A stretch of 64,000 bases of DNA from Adiantum capillus-veneris (lineage: Eukaryota > Streptophyta > Polypodiopsida > Polypodiales > Pteridaceae). The stretch's first letter is position 1, and the number at the start of each line of letters is the position of its first letter. The stretch is taken from NCBI GenBank assembly GCA_014529385.2, contig CM043949.1, positions 114,207,477 to 114,271,476 of the forward strand, given 5' to 3'. The position numbers were made by a program, and so were the translations under genes. The notes under the pieces were generated by a model that did not search any database, was not told the origin of the DNA, and saw only the letters and a list, made by a program, of their open reading frames with translations. Below, piece by piece: positions 1-9,801 of this stretch.

Positions 1-2
1 GA

Positions 3-509
3 AAAAATGTTGGAAGAGGTCAATGGAAAAACCAACAAAGTCAAAGTTACAACGATTATAGCCAAAGAGGCAGGGGGAGAGCCCGAACTCGTGGACGTGG
101 AGGTGGACGATTTGTACATCCTCAAAGAGATGGATATTGTAATAGATGCGGCATTTATGGTCACTTTGAAAGAGAATGTTACACAAGGCTAAATCAAAAC
201 CGTGATCGTGGTGGAAGAGCCCAAGGTTATGGCAGACATGGAGGAAACTTTGCTGGATACAATCCTCATGATCAAAATATATATGACAATAGATCGAGTG
301 GACATTTATTTCCTATGGAGCATGTTGTTGGAAGCATGGTGGAGCCACATCATACAGATGATTGGTATTTAGATAGTGGTGCCACAAATCATATGACATA
401 TCATGGTGAATGGTTTGACAGAAAAGAGAAGTTAGAAGAGGATGAGTTTGCACTACGGGTGATGATACTATACATCGGATTACGCATGTTGGTTCAATTC
501 CATTGCTAG
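3..509 (+). pseudogene. copia gag C-terminus and protease (frame-broken, 5' partial)
   Basis: Frame 3 is open from the window edge to a TAG at 507-509. It encodes an Arg/Gly-rich tail, a CX2CX4HX4C zinc knuckle (CNRCGIYGHFEREC, about nt 141-182) that binds the packaged RNA, then the protease active-site motif DWYLDSGATNHM (about nt 360-396), the usual copia D-S-G-A signature. The rest of the protease continues in frame 2 from about nt 458, so one base has been lost or gained in the stretch 450-460. In an intact element this would be one gag-pol polyprotein joined to the next entry. Confidence 0.85.
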
Positions 510-3500
510 AAAAAGATGGGACATACAACACATTGGGAGATGTTCTATATGTGCCTTCAATCACAAAGAATTTAGCATCAGTTGGACAAATGACAGATCA
601 AGGGTTGCAAGTCCATTTTAATCGTTATGGTTGCTTCATAGAGGAGTTTCACAAAGGCAGACCAGGCAAGATATTGGCACGTGGAAGAAAGAAAGGTCGC
701 TTGTTCTCATTGGAAGCTGGAGATCCATGTTTACACAGTGGTATGTATGCAAACAAATCAGTCACTCAAAATGATTGGGCAGAGTTATGGCATAAGAAGA
801 TTGGTCATGTCAATTTTAGAAGACTAAAGCATATGCAATCAAATCAAATTGTACGTGGATTACCAAAGTTTGGCAGATTGAATTTTGATCATGTTTGTGA
901 AGCTTGTCAATTTGGAAAGCAATCTCGTTTACCATTTCCAAAGAGGGGGAGAATTAGCCAAAGTCCTTTGGAAATTGTTCATTCAGATATTTGGGGACCT
1001 TGTGATCATGCTACACCAAATGGTTGTCGATATTTTATCACATTTACGAATGATTACAGCAGAATGACATGGGTTTACTTTCTAAAGGCAAATTCAGAGG
1101 CATTTGAGGTATTTTTGGAGTTCAAAGTTATGTTTGAGAAAGAGAATGGTTGTCAAATTAAATGCCTACATACACATGGAGGGGGAGAGTACATGTCACA
1201 TAGTTTTGATGATTACTTACGTGAACAAGGCATAAGAAGACAGATTACTTGCAGATACACACCACAACAAAATGGGGTTGCTGAGAGAAAGAATAGAGTC
1301 ATAGCAGAGATTTCAAGAGCCATGATGAATGAGATGAATATGCCATTAACATATTGGGCTGAAGCAGTTCATACAGCAGTACACATTATGAATCAAACAC
1401 CAACAGCTGCCATTCATGAAATTTCACCTTATGAGAGACTTTATGGGATCAAGCCAACAGTTTCCTACATGAAAGTTTTTGGATGTGTTTGCTATGTTCA
1501 TGTGCCAAATGAAGCAAGAAAGAAGATGGAGCCAAAGGCAGTGAAGTGTATATTCTTGGGCTACCCAGTTGAAAAGAAAGGTTACAAGTGCTATGATCCT
1601 ACGACAAGAAAAGTTTATGTCAGTAGAGATGTCAGATTTTGTGAGCATGAACCATGGTATAAACCAAAAGTGGTGATGATAGAAGATGAGTATGAAGAGC
1701 AAGAGAATGTGCGTCATGTTGTTGATAAGCCAGGACCATCAACAAGAACTATTTCAGGACCACATATGGTAGATGAGAGTACAGGAAGTGTCAACCTATG
1801 GAGCGGTCATTTGCGAGATAAGAAGCAAGACGAGAAAGACAAGAAGAAAGTGGTTAAAGAGAGTTCTGGAGATGAAAGCCTCGATGAAGAGCATGGTTTA
1901 CCACATTTGAGGACACCTGGCAGTAAGCATATTGAGAAATATGTACCCCCATATGCAAGAGTTGAAGAGAAGAGTGCACCACAATTGAGAAGATCAGAGA
2001 GGGTGCGTTATCCACTTGATAGATTGACATACAATGGTTACATGCATACACATTATGCATACATGGTTTCACGTGTGCAACATAAAGAGCCTACATGTTT
2101 TCAAGAGGCAATTGGAAAATCAGAATGGGAGTCAGCTATGGATGATGAGATGGATGCTCTTGTGAAGAATGACACTTGGGATTTGGTTCGCTTGCCAAGT
2201 GGAAAGAAAGAAATTGGTTCAAAATGGGTATACAAAGTCAAGTGCAAGTCAGATGGTAGTGTGGAAAGATACAAAGCGAGGCTTGTTGCTAAAGGTTATG
2301 CACAAAAAAGGGGTCTTGATTATGATGAGACATTTAGTCCAGTTGCAAAGATGACAACAATCAGATTGGTGATAGCAATGGCAAGTATGTTCAGTTGGAA
2401 ATTACAGCAAATGGATGTGGATAATGCATTCTTGAATGGTGACTTGGAAGAAGAAGTTTATATGATACAGCCAGAGGGTTATCAACATCCAGAGTTTCCA
2501 TATTATGTGTGTAAGTTGAAGAAAGCATTGTATGGTTTGAAGCAAGCATCTAGAGCTTGGTGGGAAAAGATAACCAGATTCTTAAAGAAGATTGGATTTA
2601 AACAATCTACTGCTGATCACTCATTATTTTTGAAGCATGTTGATGGAGAGATCATCGTTATTGTTATCTATGTTGATGACTTGATTCTCATTGGAAGTCA
2701 TGCTGAGAAAATTTTGCATGTCAAGAAGAGTTTGTTGAGAGAATTCAACATGAAGGACCTTGGTGAGTTGAGATATTTCTTGGGAATTGAAATTGTCAAT
2801 ACTTTATCAGGAATTTGGATGATACAAAGACAATACGCATTGGATATGCTTGAGAAGTATAGAATGACAGCGTGCAAACCGGTTGATACACCTCTTGATC
2901 AAAATGTGAAGTTGTTTGATGATGGACATTACATTGAGGATGTCACTATGTACCGCAAGATGGTTGGAAGCCTTATTTACTTGAAAATAACAAGGCCAGA
3001 TTTGAGTTATGCAGTGGGTGTTGTGAGTCAATTCATGCAAAATTCATGTAAAAGTCATCTTGATGCAATGAGACGGATTATGAGATATGTGAAAGCCACT
3101 GTCAGTTATGGAATGTTTTATGAAAATAATGGGAAGCTTTGTCTTTATGGTTACACAGATGCAGATTGGGCAGGAGATTTTATGGATAGAAGATCTACAA
3201 GTGGTTATGCATTTTCCATTGGCAATGGCATGATAAGTTGGAGTAGCAAGAAGCAATCAACTGTAGCATTATCAAATACAGAAGCTGAATATCGTGGAGC
3301 ATCTTTGGCAGCATGTGAAGAGTCATGGTTGAGAGTGCTTATGGTAGAATTTGGTTTTGACTATCTTGACAGTGTCATTATATATTGTGACAATATTAGC
3401 AGCATCATGTTGGCAAAGAATCCAGTCTACCATGCTCGCACTAAACACATTGAGGTACATTATCACTTCATTAGAGAAAAAGTTTTGGCAAATGAGATTG

Positions 3501-3640
3501 ATTTGGTGTATGTGAAGACAAATGATCAAGTTGCGGATATATTCACAAAAGCTCTTGGAAAGGAGAAGTTTTCCTACTTTCGTGAAGCATTGGGAATCCA
3601 TCATATGCAAGCTCACTCTGAGCTTGAGGGGGAGTGTTAA
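503..3640 (+). CDS. copia pol: protease end, integrase, reverse transcriptase, RNase H
   Basis: An open frame of 1045 codons; the frame is actually open from about nt 458 and 503 is only a convenient first codon. GAG-pre-integrase zinc finger: HKKIGH at about residue 97, then CEACQFGK. Integrase core: DIWGP (about 162); the second catalytic Asp, normally in a DxGGEY context, reads THGGGEY (nt 1175-1177 is CAT, residue about 225); then AERKNR with the catalytic Glu. RT: YVDDLILIG at about residue 723. RNase H: YTDADWAG (about 884) and NTEAEY. The length fits a copia pol. The Asp-to-His change should abolish integration by this copy. Apart from that and the upstream frameshift, the frame is uninterrupted to TAA at 3640, overlapping the LTR by six bases. 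Confidence 0.92.
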   Translation: MLEKDGTYNTLGDVLYVPSITKNLASVGQMTDQGLQVHFNRYGCFIEEFHKGRPGKILARGRKKGRLFSLEAGDPCLHSGMYANKSVTQNDWAELWHKKIGHVNFRRLKHMQSNQIVRGLPKFGRLNFDHVCEACQFGKQSRLPFPKRGRISQSPLEIVHSDIWGPCDHATPNGCRYFITFTNDYSRMTWVYFLKANSEAFEVFLEFKVMFEKENGCQIKCLHTHGGGEYMSHSFDDYLREQGIRRQITCRYTPQQNGVAERKNRVIAEISRAMMNEMNMPLTYWAEAVHTAVHIMNQTPTAAIHEISPYERLYGIKPTVSYMKVFGCVCYVHVPNEARKKMEPKAVKCIFLGYPVEKKGYKCYDPTTRKVYVSRDVRFCEHEPWYKPKVVMIEDEYEEQENVRHVVDKPGPSTRTISGPHMVDESTGSVNLWSGHLRDKKQDEKDKKKVVKESSGDESLDEEHGLPHLRTPGSKHIEKYVPPYARVEEKSAPQLRRSERVRYPLDRLTYNGYMHTHYAYMVSRVQHKEPTCFQEAIGKSEWESAMDDEMDALVKNDTWDLVRLPSGKKEIGSKWVYKVKCKSDGSVERYKARLVAKGYAQKRGLDYDETFSPVAKMTTIRLVIAMASMFSWKLQQMDVDNAFLNGDLEEEVYMIQPEGYQHPEFPYYVCKLKKALYGLKQASRAWWEKITRFLKKIGFKQSTADHSLFLKHVDGEIIVIVIYVDDLILIGSHAEKILHVKKSLLREFNMKDLGELRYFLGIEIVNTLSGIWMIQRQYALDMLEKYRMTACKPVDTPLDQNVKLFDDGHYIEDVTMYRKMVGSLIYLKITRPDLSYAVGVVSQFMQNSCKSHLDAMRRIMRYVKATVSYGMFYENNGKLCLYGYTDADWAGDFMDRRSTSGYAFSIGNGMISWSSKKQSTVALSNTEAEYRGASLAACEESWLRVLMVEFGFDYLDSVIIYCDNISSIMLAKNPVYHARTKHIEVHYHFIREKVLANEIDLVYVKTNDQVADIFTKALGKEKFSYFREALGIHHMQAHSELEGEC

Positions 3641-3863
3641 AGAATATGATATTAAAGAATATGTCCATTGTGCTATGGGCAGCTGGACACTGACTATACT
3701 ATGTTGTAAATATACTTTGGATAATAGTTCAAAAGAGAAGAAGAGAAGAGCAGCACGTTGAATGGCTGCTGCAGGGTAACGATTGTGTGTGTGTGTTTCG
3801 ATGTGTGTTGGTGTGTGTGTGTAGTCTTCTTTCCTACCTTCTCCATCACCTGCGCACTCTACA
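3635..3863 (+). repeat. copia 3' LTR (about 229 bp)
   Basis: Starts TGTTAAAG directly after the polypurine tract and the end of pol, and ends CTCTACA. The boundaries obey the TG..CA rule but cannot be checked against the 5' copy, which is outside the window. It contains a TG-rich microsatellite (3783-3822). The five bases after it, ttaat, would be the target-site duplicate to look for at the left end. Confidence 0.7.
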
Positions 3864-4120
3864 TTAATTAGAATGATGTGCAATAGAGGATGCGAAAATA
3901 GGCAGAATAGTTTAAACTTGAGATGTTTGGTGGGGGTAGTGCCTCAACTTAGAATGCTTACCTCGGGGAGGGTGACAACTTCACTTATGCGCGAGATTGC
4001 GGTTGGTAAATTGTACTGCATGGGAATCTGAGACCATTTAATACTGGTTGTCCTTGAGAGTGCAGCCCACATGCCTTTTTGAGTGATCGTTTAGGGTCAG
4101 ACAGACACCAATCGCCCTTG

Positions 4121-4420
4121 CAGTCGCCATCTCCATCTCCATCTCCGAGTGGAACAAACAGATCGCCGTTGCCTTTGTCGTTTGTACGCCCTTTCCCTTG
4201 GCCAGCTCTTGTGATCCTGCGTTTAGAGTCAGACGCCAATCGCCCTTCCATTCACCATCTCCATCTCCATCGCCCTTGCATTTGCCATATCCATCTCCAT
4301 CTCCATCGCCATCGCCATCGCCTTTGCATTTTCTACGCTCTTACCCTTGGCCAGCTCTCGTGATCCTACGTTGAGTGACCTCCACTGGGTCGAGTCCTTT
4401 GCTGCCATGTCGCCATCGCC
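4121..4420. repeat. CCATCN hexamer-rich low-complexity tract
   Basis: Runs of ccatct and ccatcg units, densest at 4121-4146 and 4250-4322. Open frames on both strands here are repeat artefacts. The flanking stretch 3864-4120 shows no gene. Confidence 0.75.
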
Positions 4421-4713
4421 ATCGCCCCCCTCTGGTTCTTTGCTGTCGGTGGCTTGCGACATCACCATCCAACTCGGCGCCATTGGATATTACAGAGACA
4501 GGTTATTTCTCCCTGCCTCTCCCCTTCCTGTGTGCTGTTTACTGTGTGCGCATTGAAGCCACTGCGTTAGGGTAAAAACGCATGCATGGTTGGAATAATT
4601 ACTCCTTATGTGACCGTGCCTGAGTTTGGGCATAGTGAGTAGGTAGGCCTATAAATCTATCACTGATATTATATTATGCTCTGTTCTTATCCACCTGTTC
4701 TGAATGCTTAGGT

Positions 4714-4985
4714 CACGGACAGAACCAAGCGAATAGGGCCCTTCAAAGATTCTTGGGGCCCCTACTCGCTTGATTATGACTCAACTAACGTCAACTCTTA
4801 TGACATTAGCACACGGAACAGAACCAAGCGAATAGGTTCCTTCGGAAATTCTTGGGGGTCCTACTCTCTTGGTTCTAACTCAACTAACGTCACCTCTCAT
4901 GACGTTAGTGCACGGGACAAAACCAAGCAAAAAAGGACATTGAGGGGTACTCGAGGCTCAACATTCGCTTGGTTATGACACCAAA
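4714..4985. repeat. 98-99 bp tandem repeat (two full units, one partial), each with nested hairpins
   Basis: Units begin with cacgga/cacggg followed by caraaccaagc at 4714, 4812 and 4911, giving periods of 98 and 99 bp; the third unit is diverged. Inside each unit CAAGCGAATAGG is followed about 25 bp later by an imperfect reverse complement (CCTACTCGCTTG). In unit 2 a second perfect inverted repeat, CTAACGTCA, 7-bp loop, TGACGTTAG, closes the unit. It lies just left of the + strand gene at 5.2 kb and could be a transposon subterminal array; that role is inference. Confidence 0.8.
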
Positions 4986-5159
4986 TAGTTTTGGCTTGCT
5001 TTTCCTTTCAGTCATGGGGATCATAGTCCTGGAGAAGGACGTGAGCGAGGATACATGTGACGAAAAACTATTCACATTCTTATATAACACCCATGCTCAT
5101 CACCGTGCACCAAAAATATCAGGAATGTTCAATGCAGAGATTTCTATACAGAGGATTAT

Positions 5160-6780
5160 AGATTCTCCTTTGAGTACCTACAAAACCATTTGCAACAGTA
5201 TGAGGCAGTCACTTATGACAATTCCATGAAAGTTGATGGCATGAGATATGTGTACCCTGCCGACCTTGACCCTGACAAGAGTGCTTCAAGGAGACTGAAT
5301 CGCTATCTAGAAAAGTGTCCCTCCAATGCGCTTCTTGTACAAGATAGTTGTATAAAGTACTTCAAAAAGTGTCGTTGATTGGAATTTTACCATGGGTTTG
5401 TCTGTTACTTATACTTGCAGACGGATGGTGAGTCAGAAACTTCGCAACAGTCAGCAACTTTCGGTAGTTGTTCATTGGTTCCGGAGGAAGAGGTAGAGGA
5501 TGTGGAGGTGCAATTCAACCCAGAAGAAGAGTGGGTAGAGGTACTAAAGGAAACATTTGATGTGGGCTTAACTCTTGTTTCTCTTGCGGATGCAGCAATA
5601 GGGTGCAAGCAAGAAAGCCCAAGTAAGGAAGTGACTTTGCCTCTGAATTGTGCTCCCAACTTCGCTATGGCGGGCGACACCCACTATGTTCTTCTCACAG
5701 ATAGCATGCATGAGCTCAATATACGCAAGGACTACTGCCTAGCGGAAATTGTGATTTTTTTTGAGGCAGACATGGGGTTTGTGGATGATGATGGAGTGGA
5801 CCATCATCTTATTGCTGACACAGATGTCCGTGACTCACAGTTCACTTCAGGGTCTCAACTGATCAAAGATACGTTCAATGAAGCCAAGTTCGGAGAGGCC
5901 AATTTGCCATCAGATGTGCAGTTTGAATCGACAACAAAACAACTCGGCTTGGAAAACATGGGTAGGCACGTGGCACCCAAAGATCAAGTAATGAATAGTC
6001 AATCTATTCACTTGTGGGGGAGGTCGATGCTGGAAATGGACAAGAATCATATGGTAACTTTTGTCGTGCATTCAGATGGTATTAGAGATGGCCCAGTGAT
6101 AAAATATCATGATCATTCTTTTTTGCTGCCAGGTGCTAGTGTATGACGATAGTTTTCCTTAGAAGAGCGGGAGGCTCACGGCAAGGGCTTGTCACTGGAG
6201 TCCAAGGCAAGGATGCGACGTTGTCTCACTACATTGGGCATTTCAACCACAAAAAGGTTTGTAGAAACAATTCAAGTACTTGGCAATTGCACTCATCTCA
6301 CTTACGGCATATAAATTCTTTGCAATTTTTATGTAGATCATAATATACCGTAAGGAATACTCCGATGACAATGCAAAGTTCCCACTTTTTGCAATGAAAG
6401 TTATTACAAGATTGTGTGGTGGGCACCCCCTCCCACTAAACCCAGAAAGACTAATTCTGATTGAGAAACAGTTTGCTCTACGCATATTTGGCATTGGGTG
6501 TGGGTGCCAAGCACTCAGAGCCCCCTATTTCATGTCCTACACAGCTTAGGCTCTGTCTGCAGGGGTTGAAGACCCGAAAAGCTTAGATCCATACAACAAG
6601 CGGCTATTTTTGAGGGAAAGAAGACGCCTGATGCCCGTGGGGATGCTGCCATCAACAGAGGAATGAGCTCGTCTACAGAGCTTGCACATCAAAGAGGTAC
6701 AAAGTCAGGAAGAAGGAGGTGCATCGAAGAGGATAAAAACGACGCGCTCAGGTCCATCTTCTCCCACTCCTGACTCATGA
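5160..6780 (+). pseudogene. unrecognised multi-exon gene, partly broken
   Basis: Function unknown; I recognise no domain. Apparent exons: about 5160-5375 (frame 0, after an AG at about 5162); 5421-about 6131, after a good acceptor (atacttgcag), encoding an acidic segment with two EEE/EEEW-type stretches; about 6143-6256, ending AAAAAG|GT; and 6337-6780, after the acceptor tttttatgtag. The last junction keeps phase 0 (HFNHKK joined to IIIYRKE). The last exon carries two in-frame stops, TAG at 6547 and TGA at 6664, then ends at TGA 6778-6780 after a basic tail (SKRIKTTR). The link between the second and third exons is unclear because all frames contain stops there. It is convergent with the - strand transposase-like gene, whose last readable codons end only about 165 bp away, which suggests both belong to one element. 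Confidence 0.45.
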
Positions 6781-6944
6781 CCGGCACCACCTTGCATGGC
6801 GCTCCGCCGCATTTGAAGCTCCCGAAGCCATCTGTTTCTTCTCTTTGCGGATGTGTTGTAAAGATCGTGTAATTTTTGAACTCTTAAGAAGTTCCTTCTG
6901 CCTTGCTCTATGAATTAGTCGTCTATAAGTCCATTGGTGTAACT

Positions 6945-9458
6945 CTAATAGGCTATTGGCCTTTTATTTTCCTCCCCCATGTCGAGTGTGCTTAAAATAA
7001 CCTGTTCTTGCCATGTAGTGGGTTTTTTCCATGCCTTTTGTGGACCATATTGATAGTGAGACGTATGTCTTGGCAAAATATGGACCATGGTTGAACAGTA
7101 TGTGCTGCATTGAAATAAAACAAAATGGTCAGTAGAGTACAATTTAAAATTTTCTTTTCTATACGTAGAATGCCAAACCACCATGTAATGTGTGATATGT
7201 TGTCCACCCCACCCTGTAAGGTAAGCCTTTTTCCAAGCCAACAAGGCTGCTTGAAATGATGTGAGCTTACTTTGGTCCCAAGAATGCTACTCAACGTAAT
7301 GGAAAATTTTGTCTAGTGATATCCACACATTTGCCTTTTGATTCTGGATTGCCCCACCACCAGCTTTGTCTTTAACCACTTTATGTAACTGTTTCCATTT
7401 GTTGAGCAGGTTTCTCCTTTCTTCTCTATCTGAATCTTTGAGGCTAAACCCAAGAAACCTTCTTGCCTTCACTCCGCCTATTGATGCTTTCCTCGGTACC
7501 TTGTATTGACTTTGAGACATCTTAGGGTCCTCTTCGATTTTGACATTGCCTCCATGCAAATCAATGTCTGAGATCACTCCCTCTAATGCTTTGATCACTC
7601 TTTTCGACCCACTCTTTGGATTTAATGTCCATGCAAAACATATGTACAAATGAACCACCTTTTCAATTATTCGATAGAGTGCATGAAGTGTACAGACGTG
7701 AACTCTACTCAGAGGAATATCAAGCACTGTTTTAAAAGTTTTATCTTGAAGATGCCTGTTGGGAGCTCTAATCCATTGCACACTCTCAAGTGATTGTGCA
7801 TCAGCCATGCAATATAAGCATGGATTTGCCACAGCTTCTCCATGTGTTATGTTGTACATACACTTAAGAGTCTTTAAGTCACCTGCCATGTGCCATTCCA
7901 CTGTGTAGTCACCAAATCCTTCCACTGAAAGAACGGCTCCGTTTCTTTGTTCACTGATGATAGAAGGAATTTGTGTTTGACTAAAAACCCAATCGAGGAT
8001 TTCAAAATTTTCCTTATCAACCTGCAATGAAAAATGAAAACACAAAGTCAACAACCAAATAATCAATATATTTGTTATCAGAGATTGAACGAAGCATACC
8101 TAAAATGATCCTAGAGTTAGAATGTTGTTTTATGATTGCACGCTGAAGTATCGTGGATTCTCTTTCGTTATTGATGGATCCAGAGCTCTGTTCATGAGGG
8201 TAATGGTGACTCTCTCCAACTTCTTGTTCTTGAGGACCTCCCACTCGTCGAGCTTCAAAACAAACTTGAGAACCCCACCGCATTTGTCTCGACTTATGTC
8301 AAAGAAGTGAACTGCATACCTTTGCAATGCTTCAAGATCAACGAAGAGGTTGTTGTGCTCATTAAACTGTACCTCTCTGCCACACTTGCCTAAGAACGTT
8401 GCTTCAATATGGAATGGTGACCCAAGTTTCTCAAACACCTCATCGTTTACATGCCGACGAGCAGCCTTTACATGTGATGGCTTTGGCAGCAATGATCCTC
8501 TCTGTAGTTTATTTTAAGACTTTTTAGCTAATGCTTTGAAGAAGACTATATCCCATCTCCGAGATGCCACTCTCATCAAGTATTGCTTGCACTTCCATTG
8601 GTTCCAGCTGATTCTCGTTCATGAAAGAGGTAAGTAGCCTCCCTTTCAACTTAAGAATTTTTTTTTGAGTTATCATCTCTTCAACTACTTTTGGAACTAG
8701 ACAGCTGTAATGCACTCCGGCATTGAAGCCTGCACCGTTCGAGTTTGGATGCAGTAAAGACCTGCCAAAAAAGCACAATGCGTTATGATCATATATAGTA
8801 AATTAAGTGTATCCATTTCTTAATGAAGCACATTGAAGAAAAAAACTTCGGGGTACCTTAAAGCTCGTATTCGTTTTTTAAGGGCACCACTACCAACCTT
8901 CATGTTCTCAATGTTGCAGAGATCTCGTTTTCTTTTCCGACTACCAAGCACGGTGTCTTTCTCTCGCAAACTTGTGATCTTCTTTTCAAGGCCTTGGATT
9001 GTCTCTTTGTTTGATGAAATCTTTTGAGAGCATGCTTCATTAAGTTTCTTCAGCTGCATGTTCTCCATTGCCAGGAAGTTTCTTTTCCTTTCCGCATTCA
9101 ATCCTCTCATTTCCAAATGTTTGGTGTATCCCAATAGCCCATCCTTGCCATCGCCTGTGAAATGTAAAAGGTTAGTGATATTAGCAAAGGGAGGTGGCAC
9201 ATTTGTCATAGGATCCTTTGGATAAATAGACCCATCGGTCCACAAATCCAAATGATGTTCCTTGTTTCTCCTTCTAAGTTCTTTCTCTCGTTGAGATAAG
9301 AAAGACTCCCTCCTAGGTTTTTGCAACGGTGCGTACTCTTGCAATACATCAACATGAAGATGATGTGTGTTCTTTCTTTGGGTAAGTGTTAAAGATGAAG
9401 GGGCTAAGAATTGTAAGTCCAAATTAGTGTTTTCATCAGGAAAAGATGCGTTCTCCAT
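6945..9458 (-). pseudogene. transposase-like gene of a DDE-type family (DKxGG / GDLK / CLYC motifs), spliced, decayed
   Basis: Exon 1 (9458-8857) encodes a charged coiled coil (about residues 130-190) and a basic KRKR patch. Intron 1 (8856-8762, 95 bp, GT-AG) joins in phase through a split AGG codon. Exon 2 (8761 to about 8540) runs to a frame break near 8550 and a TAA. Next comes 8492-8130 with SRDKCGGVLKF, a plausible first catalytic Asp on a beta strand, then a TAA. After an acceptor at 8022 the last exon reads AGDLKTL (second Asp), PCLYC, and IPLSRVHVCTLHAL with a possible zinc-binding His. The same frame continues past a single TAG (7287-7289) into a Trp/Lys-rich tail to 6945. From memory, this motif order matches a repeated, poorly named family common in animal genomes. 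RAG1/Transib shows a loosely similar Cys-Cys/His layout but is less likely. Confidence 0.55.
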
Positions 9459-9801
9459 TCCTAGAGTTGATAGAGAAGAAGACAGAGAAATGTCTCAGTT
9501 TTTGGGAGGGAAAGCCATATTCTCAAGTTTAGAGTTGATAGAGTTCGTGTGGCTTATGTTTCATGAGGGAACGCTTGTAAGTTGGCATTTCAAATCATTA
9601 GTCATATGGTTAGTTGGATTCCTGACAAGAGAACGAAGGATAAGAATGATAAAGACGGCGGCTACCTACCAAAGAATGTCATTTTGGCCTTTTGTTGCGA
9701 AGAAAAGTATCACATAAAATGCACAATTGAACATTTTCATTTTCTTTCTCTAAGCCGACGTGGCACTTCTTATAGGGCCCAAAAGAGAGTCCAACTTTCT
9801 C
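9459..9801. other. no gene seen
   Basis: Sequence upstream of the transposase-like gene. Short + strand frames overlap here without recognisable content; I see no terminal inverted repeat matching the left side of module G. Confidence 0.5.

Larger units (their letters stand above)
1..3863 (+). mobile_element. Ty1-copia LTR retrotransposon, 5' part outside window
   Basis: Reading 5' to 3' the segment encodes a gag zinc knuckle, aspartic protease, integrase, reverse transcriptase and RNase H. Integrase lying before RT is the copia order. It is followed by a polypurine tract (gagggggag, ending at 3634) and a short LTR. The 5' LTR, primer site and gag N-terminus lie left of the window. The coding part is nearly intact, with one frame break near 450-460 and one altered integrase catalytic residue, so this copy is probably fairly young but not autonomous. 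Confidence 0.93.

Noticed and set aside
4714-4985. CRISPR-like regularly spaced repeats
   Set aside because: The repeats are 98-99 bp adjoining units without unique spacers, and the sequence is plant nuclear DNA.
7287-8066. Calling the minus-strand gene a RAG1/Transib homologue
   Set aside because: Only a loose Cys-Cys/His layout is shared; the DKxGG and GDLK context matches another repeated family better.
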